Below are positions 25,893 to 34,945 of a DNA stretch of 64,000 bases, one piece after another. Origin of the DNA: Maritimibacter alkaliphilus (GTDB lineage Bacteria > Pseudomonadota > Alphaproteobacteria > Rhodobacterales > Rhodobacteraceae); assembly GCF_019801605.1 (NCBI RefSeq), contig NZ_JAHVIT010000002.1, positions 682,001-746,000 on the forward strand, given 5' to 3'. The first letter of the stretch is position 1, and every line of letters begins with the position of its first letter. The notes under the pieces were generated by a model. The model searched no databases, was not told the origin of the DNA, and worked only from the letters and a program-made list of their open reading frames with translations. The translations under genes were made by a program, and so were the position numbers.

Positions 25893-27393
25893 CGGCGTCC
25901 TCCGCCGGCGCGAGACCGTCGAGCATGTCGACCAGCCCATCCATGCCGGTCCAGAAGTCCCGCCCCTCGGCATCGAACGCGCTCCACGCCGCCGTGAGGG
26001 TCACGGCATCCTCCGCCGCCACCGTGGGCTTCTGCTTTTTCACGTAGCGGGCGATAGCTAAGTTTCCTTCAACCGCCAGCACGTCGGCGTTGCTGACCAC
26101 GGCGGCGAAACCGGACTCCTCCGCGAATGCCTGATAGGCCGCAAAGATGCGCTCTTGATGCGCGTCGCGCAGAAAGCTCTGCGCCCGCTCGCGCGCGATC
26201 TCGGCCGCTGCGTCGATGAACAGGATGCGTCCCTGCCGCTCGCCCGGCTTGCGGCTGCGGCAGATGATGACGCAGGCCTCCATCGGCGAGTTGTAGAACA
26301 GCCCCGGCCCAAGCCCGAGCACGCATTCCACCAGATCGGCCTCGATCAGCTTGCGCCGCATCTCGGCCTCTTCGTTGCGGAAAAGCACGCCGTGCGGGAA
26401 CAGGATTGCGCAGCGGCCTGTCTCGGGGTCCATGGCTTTCAGGATGTGCTGAAAGAAGGCGTAGTCCGCGCGCCCCTGCGGCGGGGTGCCGAGGAAGTTG
26501 CGCCCCCAGACATCCTTCTCCCAGGCGCCGCGGTTCCATTTCTTGATAGAGTACGGCGGATTGGCGAGGACCACGTCGAAGGTGCGCAGCGCGTCGCCTT
26601 GCGCGAAAGCGGGGGCGGCGAGCGTGTTGCCGCTGGAGATCTGGAAGTCCGACACGCCGTGAATGACCAGGTTCATCCGGGCGATGGCGGCGGTGATGGT
26701 GATGAGTTCCTGCCCGTAAAGGCCCATGGTGCGCGTCTCGCCGCCACGCCGCTTCACCTCGGAAAGGCAGGAGATCAGCATCCCGCCGGTGCCGCAGGTC
26801 GGGTCATAGATACTTTCACCCGACTTCGGCTCGAGCATTTGCGCCATGAGGTGGACCAGCGTACGGTTGGTGTAGAATTCCTGCGCGGTGTGGCCACTGT
26901 CGTCGGCGAACTTCTTGATGAGGTATTCGTAGCCGTTGCCAAGCTCATCCTCGGGCACGGCAGCCAGCGTCAGGTCGTGCTTGGAGAAGTGTTCGATCAG
27001 GTTCTTGAGCGTGGCGTCGGGCATCTGGCCCTTGTCGGTCCAGGGCGCGTTACCGAAAACGCCCTGGAGCCGCTCGGGGTTGGCCGCCTCGATCGCCAGG
27101 AAGGCCGAGAGTAGCGCCCGCCCAACATCCTTCGGCGCGCTTCGCACGTCATTCCAATGCGCACCCTCAGGTATGACGAAGCGGTCGTTCGCGGTGGCGG
27201 TCGCGTAGCCCTCGTCGCCGGTGTCGTCGAGCGCCTCCTGGTAATCCTCATCCCAGACGTCAGAGAGGCGTTTGAAGAACATCAGCGGAAAGATGTACTG
27301 CTTGTAGTCGCTGGCATCGACGAGGCCCCTGAGCAGCGTCGCCGCGCCCCAGAGATAGCTTTCGAGCTCGCGCTGGGAGAGGTGGTCGGTCAT
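25885..27393 (-). CDS. hsdM: type I restriction-modification DNA methyltransferase subunit M, second copy
   Basis: 502 aa; N6-adenine methyltransferase. Seen: an N-terminal helical domain (SQRELESYLWGAATLLRG), SAM motif I DPTCGTGGM, and catalytic motif IV NPPY (in LANPPYSIKKW). Start ATG 27393 overlaps the stop of hsdM1 as ATGA, and much of the longer open frame upstream is a shadow of hsdM1. It is clearly diverged from hsdM1 in residues and in motif IV (NPPY versus NPPF) but similar in length and layout, so the two are paralogues or imports from different systems and not a recent tandem duplication. It is followed directly by hsdS. Confidence 0.92.
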   Translation of the reverse strand: MTDHLSQRELESYLWGAATLLRGLVDASDYKQYIFPLMFFKRLSDVWDEDYQEALDDTGDEGYATATANDRFVIPEGAHWNDVRSAPKDVGRALLSAFLAIEAANPERLQGVFGNAPWTDKGQMPDATLKNLIEHFSKHDLTLAAVPEDELGNGYEYLIKKFADDSGHTAQEFYTNRTLVHLMAQMLEPKSGESIYDPTCGTGGMLISCLSEVKRRGGETRTMGLYGQELITITAAIARMNLVIHGVSDFQISSGNTLAAPAFAQGDALRTFDVVLANPPYSIKKWNRGAWEKDVWGRNFLGTPPQGRADYAFFQHILKAMDPETGRCAILFPHGVLFRNEEAEMRRKLIEADLVECVLGLGPGLFYNSPMEACVIICRSRKPGERQGRILFIDAAAEIARERAQSFLRDAHQERIFAAYQAFAEESGFAAVVSNADVLAVEGNLAIARYVKKQKPTVAAEDAVTLTAAWSAFDAEGRDFWTGMDGLVDMLDGLAPAEDADA

Positions 27394-28934
27394 TGCAGCC
27401 AGCCTCCCTCGGTCAGCACCTTGCGCAGGTGATCCTCGGCCGCGCGCGCGTCTGCAATAGCCGTCTTGAAGGCATCTACGGCCTCGGGAAGCGGGGGAAT
27501 GTCCTCGCCGATGGGCGGCAGCACGTAGCGTGAAATGTTGAGTGTCCAGCCTTCCTTCTTGATCTCGTCGATGGTGGCGACCTTGGCGCGATCCTCGACA
27601 TTCTCGAAGGCGCGATACCAGGCGACGATCTGGTCGCTGTGCTCCTGATCGAGGAAGTTCTGTGCGCGGCCTTTTCGGAACAGGCTCGACGCGTCGATAA
27701 TCAGGACCTTGTTCTTGCGTTCGGCCGGCTTCTTGCGCCGAAGCACGACCACGCAGCCGGCAAGCTGTGTGCCGTAGAACAGGTTCGGCGCCAGGCCGAT
27801 GACAGCCTCGATCAGGTCGTTCTCCAGCAGCGCCTGACGGATGGTCCCCTCGGCCGACTTCCGGAACAGGGCGCCCTGTGGAAGGACAACGGCCATCCGG
27901 CTGTTTCCTGTCAGCGCCATCGACGAGATCATGTGCTGCACAAAGGCATAATCGCCATAACTCTCGGGCGGGATGCCGTACTGGGCGCGCCCCCATGGAT
28001 CGGCTTCCCACAGCTCACGCCCCCATTCCTTCAGCGAAAAAGGTGGGTTCGCAATGACGCAGTCGAACGTGGCGATGCCACTAGTGCTGGAATCCGTGAA
28101 GGCCGGGCTGCGCAACGTGTCCTCGCGGGCGATCTGAAAGTCCTCAATTCCATGCAAAACCAAGTTCATGCGCGCAATAGCGGAGGTGGTGAGGTTCTTC
28201 TCTTGGCCGTAGATCTTGCCATAGAAGGTTCGCGGATCGCCGCCTTTGCGCATGACATATTCGATCGCACCAAGCAGCATGCCGCCCGTTCCGCAGGCGG
28301 GGTCATAGATACTCTCACCTTCCTGGGGATCAAGTATTTCGACCATCATCCGCACGACGCTACGCGGAGTATAGAATTCGCCTGCTTTGTTGCGGCGCGT
28401 CACGTCGGCGAACTTGCCGATCAGGTATTCGTAAGCATCGCCGAGGACATCTGTGCTAACCACCTTGTTGCCGAGCCCGATATCCGAAAAACCCTCGATC
28501 AGATCCTTGAGGAGTTCGTCTGAGAACTTCTCCTTGTTGCCCCAGTCGGCGGTGCCGAAAACGCGGAAAAGCGTGTCTGGGTTTGCTCGCTCGATCTCCT
28601 GCATGGCGCGGTGCAGCGCCGCACCAACGTTCGTCGCGGTTTCGCGAACGTCACTCCAATGACAACCTTCGGGAACGATAAAACGGTGGCTCTCGGGGAA
28701 CAGCGAAGGATCCGCCTCGCCGTAGATCTCCTGCGCTTCGGCGGTCTCCTCGTCCCAAACATCGGAAATGCGTTTGAAGAACAAAAGCGGAAGGATGTAA
28801 CCCTTCCAGTCAGTCCGATCTACGGCTGAACCCCGCAGTGTGTTTGCTGCGCCCCACAGGGCAGATTTGATACCATTGTCACTCAAGGCCGACCGATCCC
28901 TTTTTGTGGTTTTTAGGTGGGTTAGCTCATTCAA
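27390..28934 (-). CDS. hsdM: type I restriction-modification DNA methyltransferase subunit M, first copy
   Basis: 514 aa as far as TTG 28934; the start is uncertain, since a TTG at 28886 preceded by AAGGGA would give 498 aa and begin nearer the usual N-terminus (ALSDNGIKSALWGAANTLRG). Seen: SAM motif I DPACGTGGM and motif IV NPPF (in IANPPFSLKEW). All expected motifs are present, so it should be active. It is the first gene of the operon and overlaps hsdM2 by ATGA. With only one hsdS downstream, the two M proteins could form a mixed M1-M2-S methylase, or one could be redundant. Confidence 0.9.
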   Translation of the reverse strand: MNELTHLKTTKRDRSALSDNGIKSALWGAANTLRGSAVDRTDWKGYILPLLFFKRISDVWDEETAEAQEIYGEADPSLFPESHRFIVPEGCHWSDVRETATNVGAALHRAMQEIERANPDTLFRVFGTADWGNKEKFSDELLKDLIEGFSDIGLGNKVVSTDVLGDAYEYLIGKFADVTRRNKAGEFYTPRSVVRMMVEILDPQEGESIYDPACGTGGMLLGAIEYVMRKGGDPRTFYGKIYGQEKNLTTSAIARMNLVLHGIEDFQIAREDTLRSPAFTDSSTSGIATFDCVIANPPFSLKEWGRELWEADPWGRAQYGIPPESYGDYAFVQHMISSMALTGNSRMAVVLPQGALFRKSAEGTIRQALLENDLIEAVIGLAPNLFYGTQLAGCVVVLRRKKPAERKNKVLIIDASSLFRKGRAQNFLDQEHSDQIVAWYRAFENVEDRAKVATIDEIKKEGWTLNISRYVLPPIGEDIPPLPEAVDAFKTAIADARAAEDHLRKVLTEGGWLQ

Positions 28935-29420
28935 ATTTATGCCCCATCAACGGCCATGGTCTTCCACATTGGCTATACGAAAGGCTCTCTCAAAGAAACC
29001 GGATTGTTCCGCGCGAGGATCGGCGCGGCCATGGTCGAAGGACTGTTTCGACGTTCAAGCGCATTCTTCTGGATCGCAGCGATCTTTCTATTGATGGGGA
29101 CCGCTTAAGACCGACACCAGCCGCAATCAGCTCTAAGATCAACGGAGCAAGGGGCCGACTCCTGACAAACTAAGATCTGATGCACGCGGAACCGCTGCCA
29201 CTTACTGCGCCTGCCTTCGTTCATATGATCACACGATGCGCAACGAAGGTCGGCTTGGCCTACTGCCCAGCAAAACACCACCAGGCATCGCCACAACCAG
29301 ACATACAAACGGCCCCGGGTACGCCCCGAGGCCGTTTCCTATCTATTCAGCCAAAATGACCTTGTGAGACGGTTAGGTCATGTCGCGTGGCACGCCACAC
29401 TTAGAGCACGGCGCAGCCGC
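28935..29420. other. intergenic region at the right flank of the island
   Basis: There is no supported gene in 486 bp between the hsdM1 start and the nrdJ stop. It holds the hsd promoter region, an 8-bp inverted repeat (CCTTCGTT at 29214-29221 and complement at 29242-29249) and the nrdJ terminator at 29307-29337. Short ORFs on both strands have no ribosome-binding site. The junction between island and backbone is probably between 28950 and 29300. Confidence 0.45.
29307..29337 (-). terminator. intrinsic terminator downstream of nrdJ
   Basis: AAACGGCC pairs perfectly with GGCCGTTT (29307-29314 and 29330-29337), with further G/C pairing inside the loop. It lies about 85 bp past the nrdJ stop on the minus strand, and the descending arm ends in TTT followed by a T-rich stretch. 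Confidence 0.65.
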
Positions 29421-31706
29421 TCAGCCGCATTTCGAATGTCCGCAGGACGTACAGGTCATGCAGCCTTCGATCATCTGCAACGTGTACTGGCCGCAGGACG
29501 GGCAGGCCTTGCCGCGCTTGCCGCTCTCCAGTCCGATCACCTTGGCCTGCGGGTCGGTCTTCAGGCCGGTGCCCTCGCCCTCGATGAAGCCGATGGAGAC
29601 GAGGTGCGTCTCGATCACACCGCCGATCGCCGCGAGGATGGAGGGGATGTACTTGCCCTTCACCCAGGCCCCGCCGCGCGGGTCGAAGACGGCCTTGAGT
29701 TCCTCCACCACGAAGCTCACGTCGCCGCCGCGCCGGAATACGGCCGATATCATCCGCGTCAGCGCCACGGTCCAGGCGTAGTGCTCCATGTTCTTGGAGT
29801 TGATGAAGACTTCGAAGGGCCGCCGGTGGCCGTTGATGACGATGTCGTTGATCGTGATGTAGATCGCGTGCTCGCTGTCCGGCCATGTCAGCTTGTAGGT
29901 GTTGCCCTCCAGCGCCTGCGGCCGGTCCAGCGGCTCGGACATGTAGACCACCTCTCCGCCCTCGCCCGGCAGCGGCAGGTCGATGCTTTCGCCCGGGGCG
30001 GCCTCGGTCGTTTCCGAGACGGAGAGGACGGAGCCGGTGACATCGTTGGGCCGGTAGGTGGTGCAGCCCTTGCAGCCCAGATCCCAGGCCTGCATGTAGA
30101 CGTCTTTGAAGGCATCGAAGGAGATGTCCTCGGGGCAGTTGATCGTCTTGGAGATCGAACTGTCGACCCATTTCTGCGCCGCCGCCTGCATCTTGACGTG
30201 ATCGGCGGGGGGCAGGGTCTGGGCGTTGACGAAGTGATCGGGCAGGGGGCTGTCGCCCTTCAGCTGGGTCCAGAGAGAGACGGCATAATCCACCACCTTT
30301 TCCTCGGTCCGCGAGCCGTCCTTCTGCAGCACCTTGCGCGTGTACTCATAGGCAAAGACCGGCTCGATCCCCGAGGAGACGTTGCCGGCGTAGAGCGAGA
30401 TCGTGCCGGTGGGCGCGATCGAGGTCAGCAGGGCGTTGCGGATGCCGTGCTCCGCGATGGCGGCGCGCACGTCCTCGTCCATCTGCCGCATCGTGCCGGA
30501 GTTCAGGTAAGGCTCCGCCTCGAAGAGCGGGAACGCGCCCTTCTCCTTCGCCAGGTCGACGGAGGCGAGGTAGCTTTCGCGCGCGATCAGGTGCAGCCAG
30601 TCCTCGGTCTGCTGCGCGGCCTCGTCAGAGCCGTAGCGCAGCCCGACCATGAGCAGCGCATCCGCCAGCCCGGTGACGCCCAAACCGATGCGGCGCTTGG
30701 CCTGCGCCTCGGCAGCCTGCGCGTCGAGCGGGAATTTGGAGGCATCGACCGTGTTGTCCATCATCCGCACCGCCACCCGCACGAGGTCCGACAGCGCGGC
30801 GGGGTCGAGGCGGGCGTCCTCGGTGAAGGGATCGGTGACGAGACGGGCGAGGTTCACGGAACCCAGCAGGCATGCCCCATAGGGCGGCAGGGGCTGTTCG
30901 CCGCAGGGGTTGGTGGCCGCGATCGTCTCGACGTAGTTCAGGTTGTTCGCGGCATTGATGCGGTCGATGAAGATCACGCCCGGTTCGGCGTAATCGTAGG
31001 TCGCCTGCATGATCTGGTTCCACAGGTCGCGGGCCTTCAGCGTGTGGTACACCTTGCCGTCAAAGACCAGCTCCCACGGGCCGTCGGCCTTGACCGCCTC
31101 CATGAAGGGATCGGTGACGAGGACGGACATGTTGAACATCCGCAGCCGGGCCGGGTCGGACTTGGCGGCGATGAAGGCCTCGATATCCGGGTGGTCACAG
31201 CGCATGGTCGCCATCATCGCCCCCCGGCGCGATCCGGCGGACATGATCGTGCGGCACATGGCGTCCCAGACATCCATGAAGGAGAGCGGGCCGGAGGCAT
31301 CCGCCGCCACGCTCTTCACGTCCGCGCCCTTGGGCCGGATGGTCGAGAAGTCGTAGCCGATGCCACCGCCCTGCTGCATGGTCAGCGCGGCCTCCTTCAG
31401 CATCTCGAAGATGCCGCCCATCTCGTCCGGGATCGTGCCCATGACGAAGCAGTTGAAGAGCGTCACCTTGCGCCCGGTGCCCGCCCCGGCAGTGATCCGG
31501 CCTGCAGGCAGGTACTTGAAGTCTTCCAGCGCGGCATAGAAGCGGTCCTCCCAGGCGGCGGGCTCGGCCTCGACGGCGGCAAGGGCGCGGGCGATACGCC
31601 GCCACGTATCCTCGACAGAGCGGTCGATGGGCGTGCCGTCGGCCTCCTTCAGCCGGTACTTCATGTCCCAGACCTGTTCTGCGATGGGGGCGGCGAAACG
31701 GCTCAT
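29421..31706 (-). CDS. nrdJ: adenosylcobalamin-dependent (class II) ribonucleoside-diphosphate reductase
   Basis: 761 aa. Reduces ribonucleotides to deoxyribonucleotides with a B12-generated thiyl radical, so it needs no oxygen. Seen: the N-terminal YLPAGRITAGAG region, FNCFVMG with an active-site Cys, the NPCGEQPLPPYGAC loop with the radical Cys, and APTGTISLYAGNVSSGIEP in the barrel. The C-terminus carries a zinc ribbon with CPSCG, CMTCTSCGHSKC, which re-reduces the active site in this group. GAGGAG precedes ATG 31706. I found no B12 riboswitch in the 116-bp upstream gap. Its 3' end faces the accessory island. Confidence 0.95.
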   Translation of the reverse strand: MSRFAAPIAEQVWDMKYRLKEADGTPIDRSVEDTWRRIARALAAVEAEPAAWEDRFYAALEDFKYLPAGRITAGAGTGRKVTLFNCFVMGTIPDEMGGIFEMLKEAALTMQQGGGIGYDFSTIRPKGADVKSVAADASGPLSFMDVWDAMCRTIMSAGSRRGAMMATMRCDHPDIEAFIAAKSDPARLRMFNMSVLVTDPFMEAVKADGPWELVFDGKVYHTLKARDLWNQIMQATYDYAEPGVIFIDRINAANNLNYVETIAATNPCGEQPLPPYGACLLGSVNLARLVTDPFTEDARLDPAALSDLVRVAVRMMDNTVDASKFPLDAQAAEAQAKRRIGLGVTGLADALLMVGLRYGSDEAAQQTEDWLHLIARESYLASVDLAKEKGAFPLFEAEPYLNSGTMRQMDEDVRAAIAEHGIRNALLTSIAPTGTISLYAGNVSSGIEPVFAYEYTRKVLQKDGSRTEEKVVDYAVSLWTQLKGDSPLPDHFVNAQTLPPADHVKMQAAAQKWVDSSISKTINCPEDISFDAFKDVYMQAWDLGCKGCTTYRPNDVTGSVLSVSETTEAAPGESIDLPLPGEGGEVVYMSEPLDRPQALEGNTYKLTWPDSEHAIYITINDIVINGHRRPFEVFINSKNMEHYAWTVALTRMISAVFRRGGDVSFVVEELKAVFDPRGGAWVKGKYIPSILAAIGGVIETHLVSIGFIEGEGTGLKTDPQAKVIGLESGKRGKACPSCGQYTLQMIEGCMTCTSCGHSKCG

Positions 31707-31822
31707 GACGGGCTCCTCGGCACTCTGGTCGTCACACTTGGCGGCGTCAGTCTGGCGGGCCGGGCGGTTGCTCTCGTCCCGCAGACACCTAATATAGACG
31801 CAAGACCTTGGAGAGTCAGCCC

Positions 31823-32251
31823 TTGCCCCACGTACATATCGTCAAACTGTCGGTCGGGACCGAAAGCGTCGCGGATCTCGCTGCATGGCAACAAATGCGC
31901 ATCGCGCAGGCCCCGGACGGCCTGCCGCGGCATGTCACGCGCATGTGGCCCAAGCGCGAGGCCGAGATCCTCGACGGTGGGTCGATCTACTGGGTGATCA
32001 AGGGCGTGATCCAGGCGCGGCAGAAGATCCTGCGCCTTGACGAGGTGATGGGCGAGGACGGGGTGCGCCGCTGCGCCATCGTGCTGGACCCGGAACTGAT
32101 CGAGACAAGGCCCGCCCCGCGCCGCCCGTTCCAGGGCTGGCGCTACCTCAAGCCGGAGGAGGCGCCCGGAGACCTCGACGCCCGCGCCCGGGAAGAGGCC
32201 GATCTTCCGGCAGAGCTGCGCGCGGTTCTCAACGATATCGGCGTGCTGTGA
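31823..32251 (+). CDS. DUF1489 family protein
   Basis: 142 aa, a conserved alphaproteobacterial protein of unknown function. Seen: the family opening HVHIVKLSVGTESVADLAAWQ region (residues 3-23) and GSIYWVIKGVIQARQKIL in the middle, followed by an acidic C-terminus. A TTG at 31823 is the likely start, with GGAGAG 7 nt upstream; another in-frame TTG at 31808 has no such site, and no ATG fits. It is transcribed divergently from nrdJ across a 116-bp gap containing TAATAT. No partner is evident; it is a single gene. Confidence 0.82.
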   Translation: MPHVHIVKLSVGTESVADLAAWQQMRIAQAPDGLPRHVTRMWPKREAEILDGGSIYWVIKGVIQARQKILRLDEVMGEDGVRRCAIVLDPELIETRPAPRRPFQGWRYLKPEEAPGDLDARAREEADLPAELRAVLNDIGVL

Positions 32252-32297
32252 TCTGACCCCGCTGCGGCCGGGGCGGCGCAGGGGAGCCCCTGTCCCG

Positions 32298-32918
32298 TCA
32301 GGTCAGCCGCCGGATGCCATTCGGTGTGGCGATTTCCGCCACCAGCGACAGGGCGCCGGTGCCGATCTCGATCCGCTGATCGTCGAGCCAGGGCTTGAGC
32401 GTGGTCGCGATCTCCAGGCCCTCGGGGTGGCGGATTTGCAGCCGGGTCAGGGTGCAGCCGAGGTCGGGCATCTGCCGCGGCGGCAGGGTGCCGGGCGTCC
32501 ACTGGATCAGCGTCGGAAAGGCCCCGCCATAGGGCAGGGCGCCGTCCTCGGGCACGGTGATCTGCCAGCGCAGATCGCCCCGGGTGGCTTCGATCGCGGG
32601 CCCCGAGGCGGCGGGCAGCCCAGGGTGCAGCGCCGCCATGTCCACCGTGCGGATCACCCAATGCGCCAGCCGCGGCTCGGCCGGGGGCTGGTCCAGGCCG
32701 AACCACCGCGGGCGGGCGGGGGCCGGGGCCCCGGGATCAGGGGCGATCACCTCGAGGAAGGAGGCCGGGCCGATCCGCATCAGGCAGTTGTGAGTGCCCA
32801 TCATCGGATGCGCGCCGCCCTGCGGCACCATCACGCCAAGCGCGCGGCCCACGTGGGCCAGCCCGCTCTTCAGGTCGCGGGCGGCGACGACGATATGGTC
32901 GAATTCGGCTAGTGGCAT
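32298..32918 (-). CDS. VOC superfamily (glyoxalase-like) protein
   Basis: 206 aa of the Glyoxalase_3 type. Seen: the opening FDHIVVAARDL with the first metal-ligand His, GTHNCLMRIG, and FLEVIAPDP with a Glu in the place of the second ligand. Vicinal-oxygen-chelate proteins include lyases, dioxygenases and binding proteins; which one this is cannot be told. It is cytoplasmic. It lies between DUF1489 (convergent) and malY on the same strand, separated from malY by 211 bp with a strong hairpin, so it is probably a separate unit. Confidence 0.78.
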   Translation of the reverse strand: MPLAEFDHIVVAARDLKSGLAHVGRALGVMVPQGGAHPMMGTHNCLMRIGPASFLEVIAPDPGAPAPARPRWFGLDQPPAEPRLAHWVIRTVDMAALHPGLPAASGPAIEATRGDLRWQITVPEDGALPYGGAFPTLIQWTPGTLPPRQMPDLGCTLTRLQIRHPEGLEIATTLKPWLDDQRIEIGTGALSLVAEIATPNGIRRLT

Positions 32919-33037
32919 CGGGGCTCCTCCTGCCGCGCAGCCTGCGCCCGCCCCGCGCTGCGGGCAAGCGGAAACGCTTCGCCACCGTTACAAGCTCGGG
33001 GGCAAGAACGAGGCAAGCCTGCGCGAGAACGGCAGAA

Positions 33038-33066
33038 GGGCGGACCCTGGGTCCGCCCTCTTTTCC
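33038..33066. terminator. intrinsic terminator downstream of the MalY/PatB-type gene
   Basis: GGGCGGACCC and its exact complement (33038-33047, 33049-33058) form a very stable hairpin; TCTTTT follows on the plus strand and TTCT on the minus strand. It lies 72 bp past the MalY/PatB-type gene stop and separates that gene from the VOC gene. Confidence 0.65.
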
Positions 33067-33129
33067 GTCGTTGCCGATGGCCTGCCTGCGTCCATGACGG
33101 ACGGTCCGGACGGCCGTGTCAGTCCCGGG

Positions 33130-34302
33130 TCACTGCAGGTCGCCGAAGGCCTGCTGCAGCCGGCCCACCGCCTCCTCCACCAGCGCGCGGCGGGTGGCGA
33201 AGTTGAACCGGTTGTAGCTCTCGCCGCCCTTGCCGAAGGGCACGCCCTCGTTCACGGCGATCCTGGCGTCCTGCGAGATGCGCTTCATCACCTCGGCGCG
33301 GTCCATGCCGGTGCCCGAGAAATCGACCCATGCGAGGTAGGTGCCCTGCAGCGGCATCGAGGTCACGCCGGGGATCGAGTCGATGCCCGCGTCGAAGATC
33401 TTGCGGTTGCCGTCGAGGTAGAGGCAGAGCGCGTCGATCCATTCGGCCCCCGCAGGCGACATGGCGGCGGTGGCCATGTGCAGCCCGAAGGCATTGGGCG
33501 AGATGCCGAGACCGCCCATCACCGCGGCGAAGCGTTCGCGCAGCTTGGGATCATGGATGATCACGTTGCCGGTATGGGCGCCCGCGATGTTGAAGCTCTT
33601 CGTCGTGGCGGTCATCATCACGAGGCGATGCGCGATCTCGGGCGCGGCCACGGCCATGGGGATGTGCTTGTGGCCCGGCAGGATCAGGTCATTGTGGATC
33701 TCGTCCGAGACGAGGATCAGGTCGTGCTTCTCGGCGAAGGCCGCGACCTGCTGCAGCTCTGCCTTGCTCCAGACCCGGCCGCCGGGATTGTGCGGCGAAC
33801 ACAGCAGGATGATCTTTTCCTTGCCGGTCATCAGCGCATCGTAGGCGTCGAAGTCCATTTCATAGCGGCCGTCGGTCAGCGCCAGCGGCAGCTGGGTGAT
33901 GCCGCGGTTCGCCGCCGAGATCACCCGGTGGAAGGCGTGGTAGACCGGCGTGAAGAGAACGACCGCATCGCCCGGCTCGGAATAGGCCTCGATGCAGAGG
34001 CCCGCGCCGTTGACGAGGCCATGGGTGGTAAAGACCGCATCGGTGTCGATCTCCCAGCCGTGGCGGTTGGACTGCCACCAGCGGATCGCTTCGAGGTAGG
34101 CGCTGTCATCGCCGAAGTAGCCGTAGACGCCGCCGTCGACGTAGCGGCGCAGCGCATCCACCACGCAGTCCGGCGCACGGAAGTCCATGTCCGCCACCCA
34201 CATGGGGATGCCATCATCAGGCGACACGCCCGACACCGTTTCCATCTTGTCCCATTTCGCGGAGTGGGTGCCGCGACGCTCGATCACTTCGTCAAAATTC
34301 AT
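33130..34302 (-). CDS. MalY/PatB-type PLP-dependent aminotransferase / cystathionine beta-lyase
   Basis: 390 aa, fold type I PLP enzyme. Seen: the MalY/PatB opening MNFDEVIERRGTHSAKWD, MWVADMDF, the PLP-binding VSDEIHNDL and the Schiff-base Lys in TATTKSFNIAGAHTGN. Family members cleave cystathionine or cysteine (C-S lyase) and some act as aminotransferases. The reaction here is probably beta-cleavage of cystathionine to homocysteine, but the substrate is inferred. The gene is divergent from the deformylase cluster, with 120 bp between. Length is normal and the key Lys is present. Confidence 0.88.
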   Translation of the reverse strand: MNFDEVIERRGTHSAKWDKMETVSGVSPDDGIPMWVADMDFRAPDCVVDALRRYVDGGVYGYFGDDSAYLEAIRWWQSNRHGWEIDTDAVFTTHGLVNGAGLCIEAYSEPGDAVVLFTPVYHAFHRVISAANRGITQLPLALTDGRYEMDFDAYDALMTGKEKIILLCSPHNPGGRVWSKAELQQVAAFAEKHDLILVSDEIHNDLILPGHKHIPMAVAAPEIAHRLVMMTATTKSFNIAGAHTGNVIIHDPKLRERFAAVMGGLGISPNAFGLHMATAAMSPAGAEWIDALCLYLDGNRKIFDAGIDSIPGVTSMPLQGTYLAWVDFSGTGMDRAEVMKRISQDARIAVNEGVPFGKGGESYNRFNFATRRALVEEAVGRLQQAFGDLQ

Positions 34303-34424
34303 GGAGGGGCCTTTCCGTCAGCATCCGGCGGACGCTATCGAAATAGATGACAGGCGCAAGTACCTCTGCTGCACAACTCGCAAGGGCCGTTGCGCGGCGG
34401 CAGGGCATCGCCTAAATGGGGCGC

Positions 34425-34943
34425 ATGAAACGCCCGATCCTGATCCACCCCGATCCCCGCCTCAAGAAGGTCGCCGCCCCCGTCGCAGATCTCTCCGACG
34501 AGCTGCGCGTTCTGGCGGATGACATGCTCGAAACCATGTACGACGCGCCGGGCATCGGGCTGGCCGCGCCCCAGATCGGCATGGGGCACCGGCTGATCGT
34601 GTTGGATTGCGTCAAGGAAGAGGGCGAGACGCCGCGCCCGCTGATCATGTTCAACCCCGAGGTCATCGCGAAATCGGATGAGACCAGCGTCTACGAGGAA
34701 GGCTGTCTCTCGATCCCCGAGCAATACGCCGAGGTGACCCGCCCGGCCGAGGTCGAGGTGCGCTGGATCGACCGCGACGGCAAGGAGCAGACCGAGACCT
34801 TCGATCACCTTTGGGCGACCTGCGTCCAGCACGAGATCGACCACCTCGATGGCAAGCTCTTCATCGACTACCTGACGCCGATGCGCCGCCAGATGATCAC
34901 CCGCAAGATGCAGAAGCTCAAGCGCGAGCGGGCGCGGGACTGA
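34425..34943 (+). CDS. def: peptide deformylase, canonical copy
   Basis: 172 aa from ATG 34425; ATG 34416 would add three residues and cannot be excluded. It removes the formyl group from nascent N-terminal Met. All three motifs are exact: GIGLAAPQIG, EGCLSIPEQ with the metal-binding Cys, and QHEIDHLDG with the two His ligands and catalytic Glu. It heads a def-def-def-fmt cluster and is separated from the next gene by 2 bp. This is the copy expected to carry the essential activity. Confidence 0.95.
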   Translation: MKRPILIHPDPRLKKVAAPVADLSDELRVLADDMLETMYDAPGIGLAAPQIGMGHRLIVLDCVKEEGETPRPLIMFNPEVIAKSDETSVYEEGCLSIPEQYAEVTRPAEVEVRWIDRDGKEQTETFDHLWATCVQHEIDHLDGKLFIDYLTPMRRQMITRKMQKLKRERARD

Positions 34944-34945
34944 GG

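Noticed and set aside
28840-29173. Plus-strand ORFs of 84-89 codons that might be a transposase remnant
   Set aside because: They overlap the hsdM1 start, have no ribosome-binding site and show no motif I can tie to a transposase.
29105-29308. 67-codon minus-strand ORF downstream of nrdJ
   Set aside because: It overlaps the nrdJ terminator, is Cys/Trp-rich without pattern, and has no start signal.
31707-31822. B12 riboswitch or NrdR boxes upstream of nrdJ
   Set aside because: The gap is only 116 bp, with no B12-box-like core; ACACCTAATATAGACG resembles an NrdR box only loosely and stands alone.
29364-31997. 877-codon plus-strand ORF opposite nrdJ
   Set aside because: A mirror of the nrdJ codons; composition is typical of a shadow frame, and NrdJ is unambiguous.
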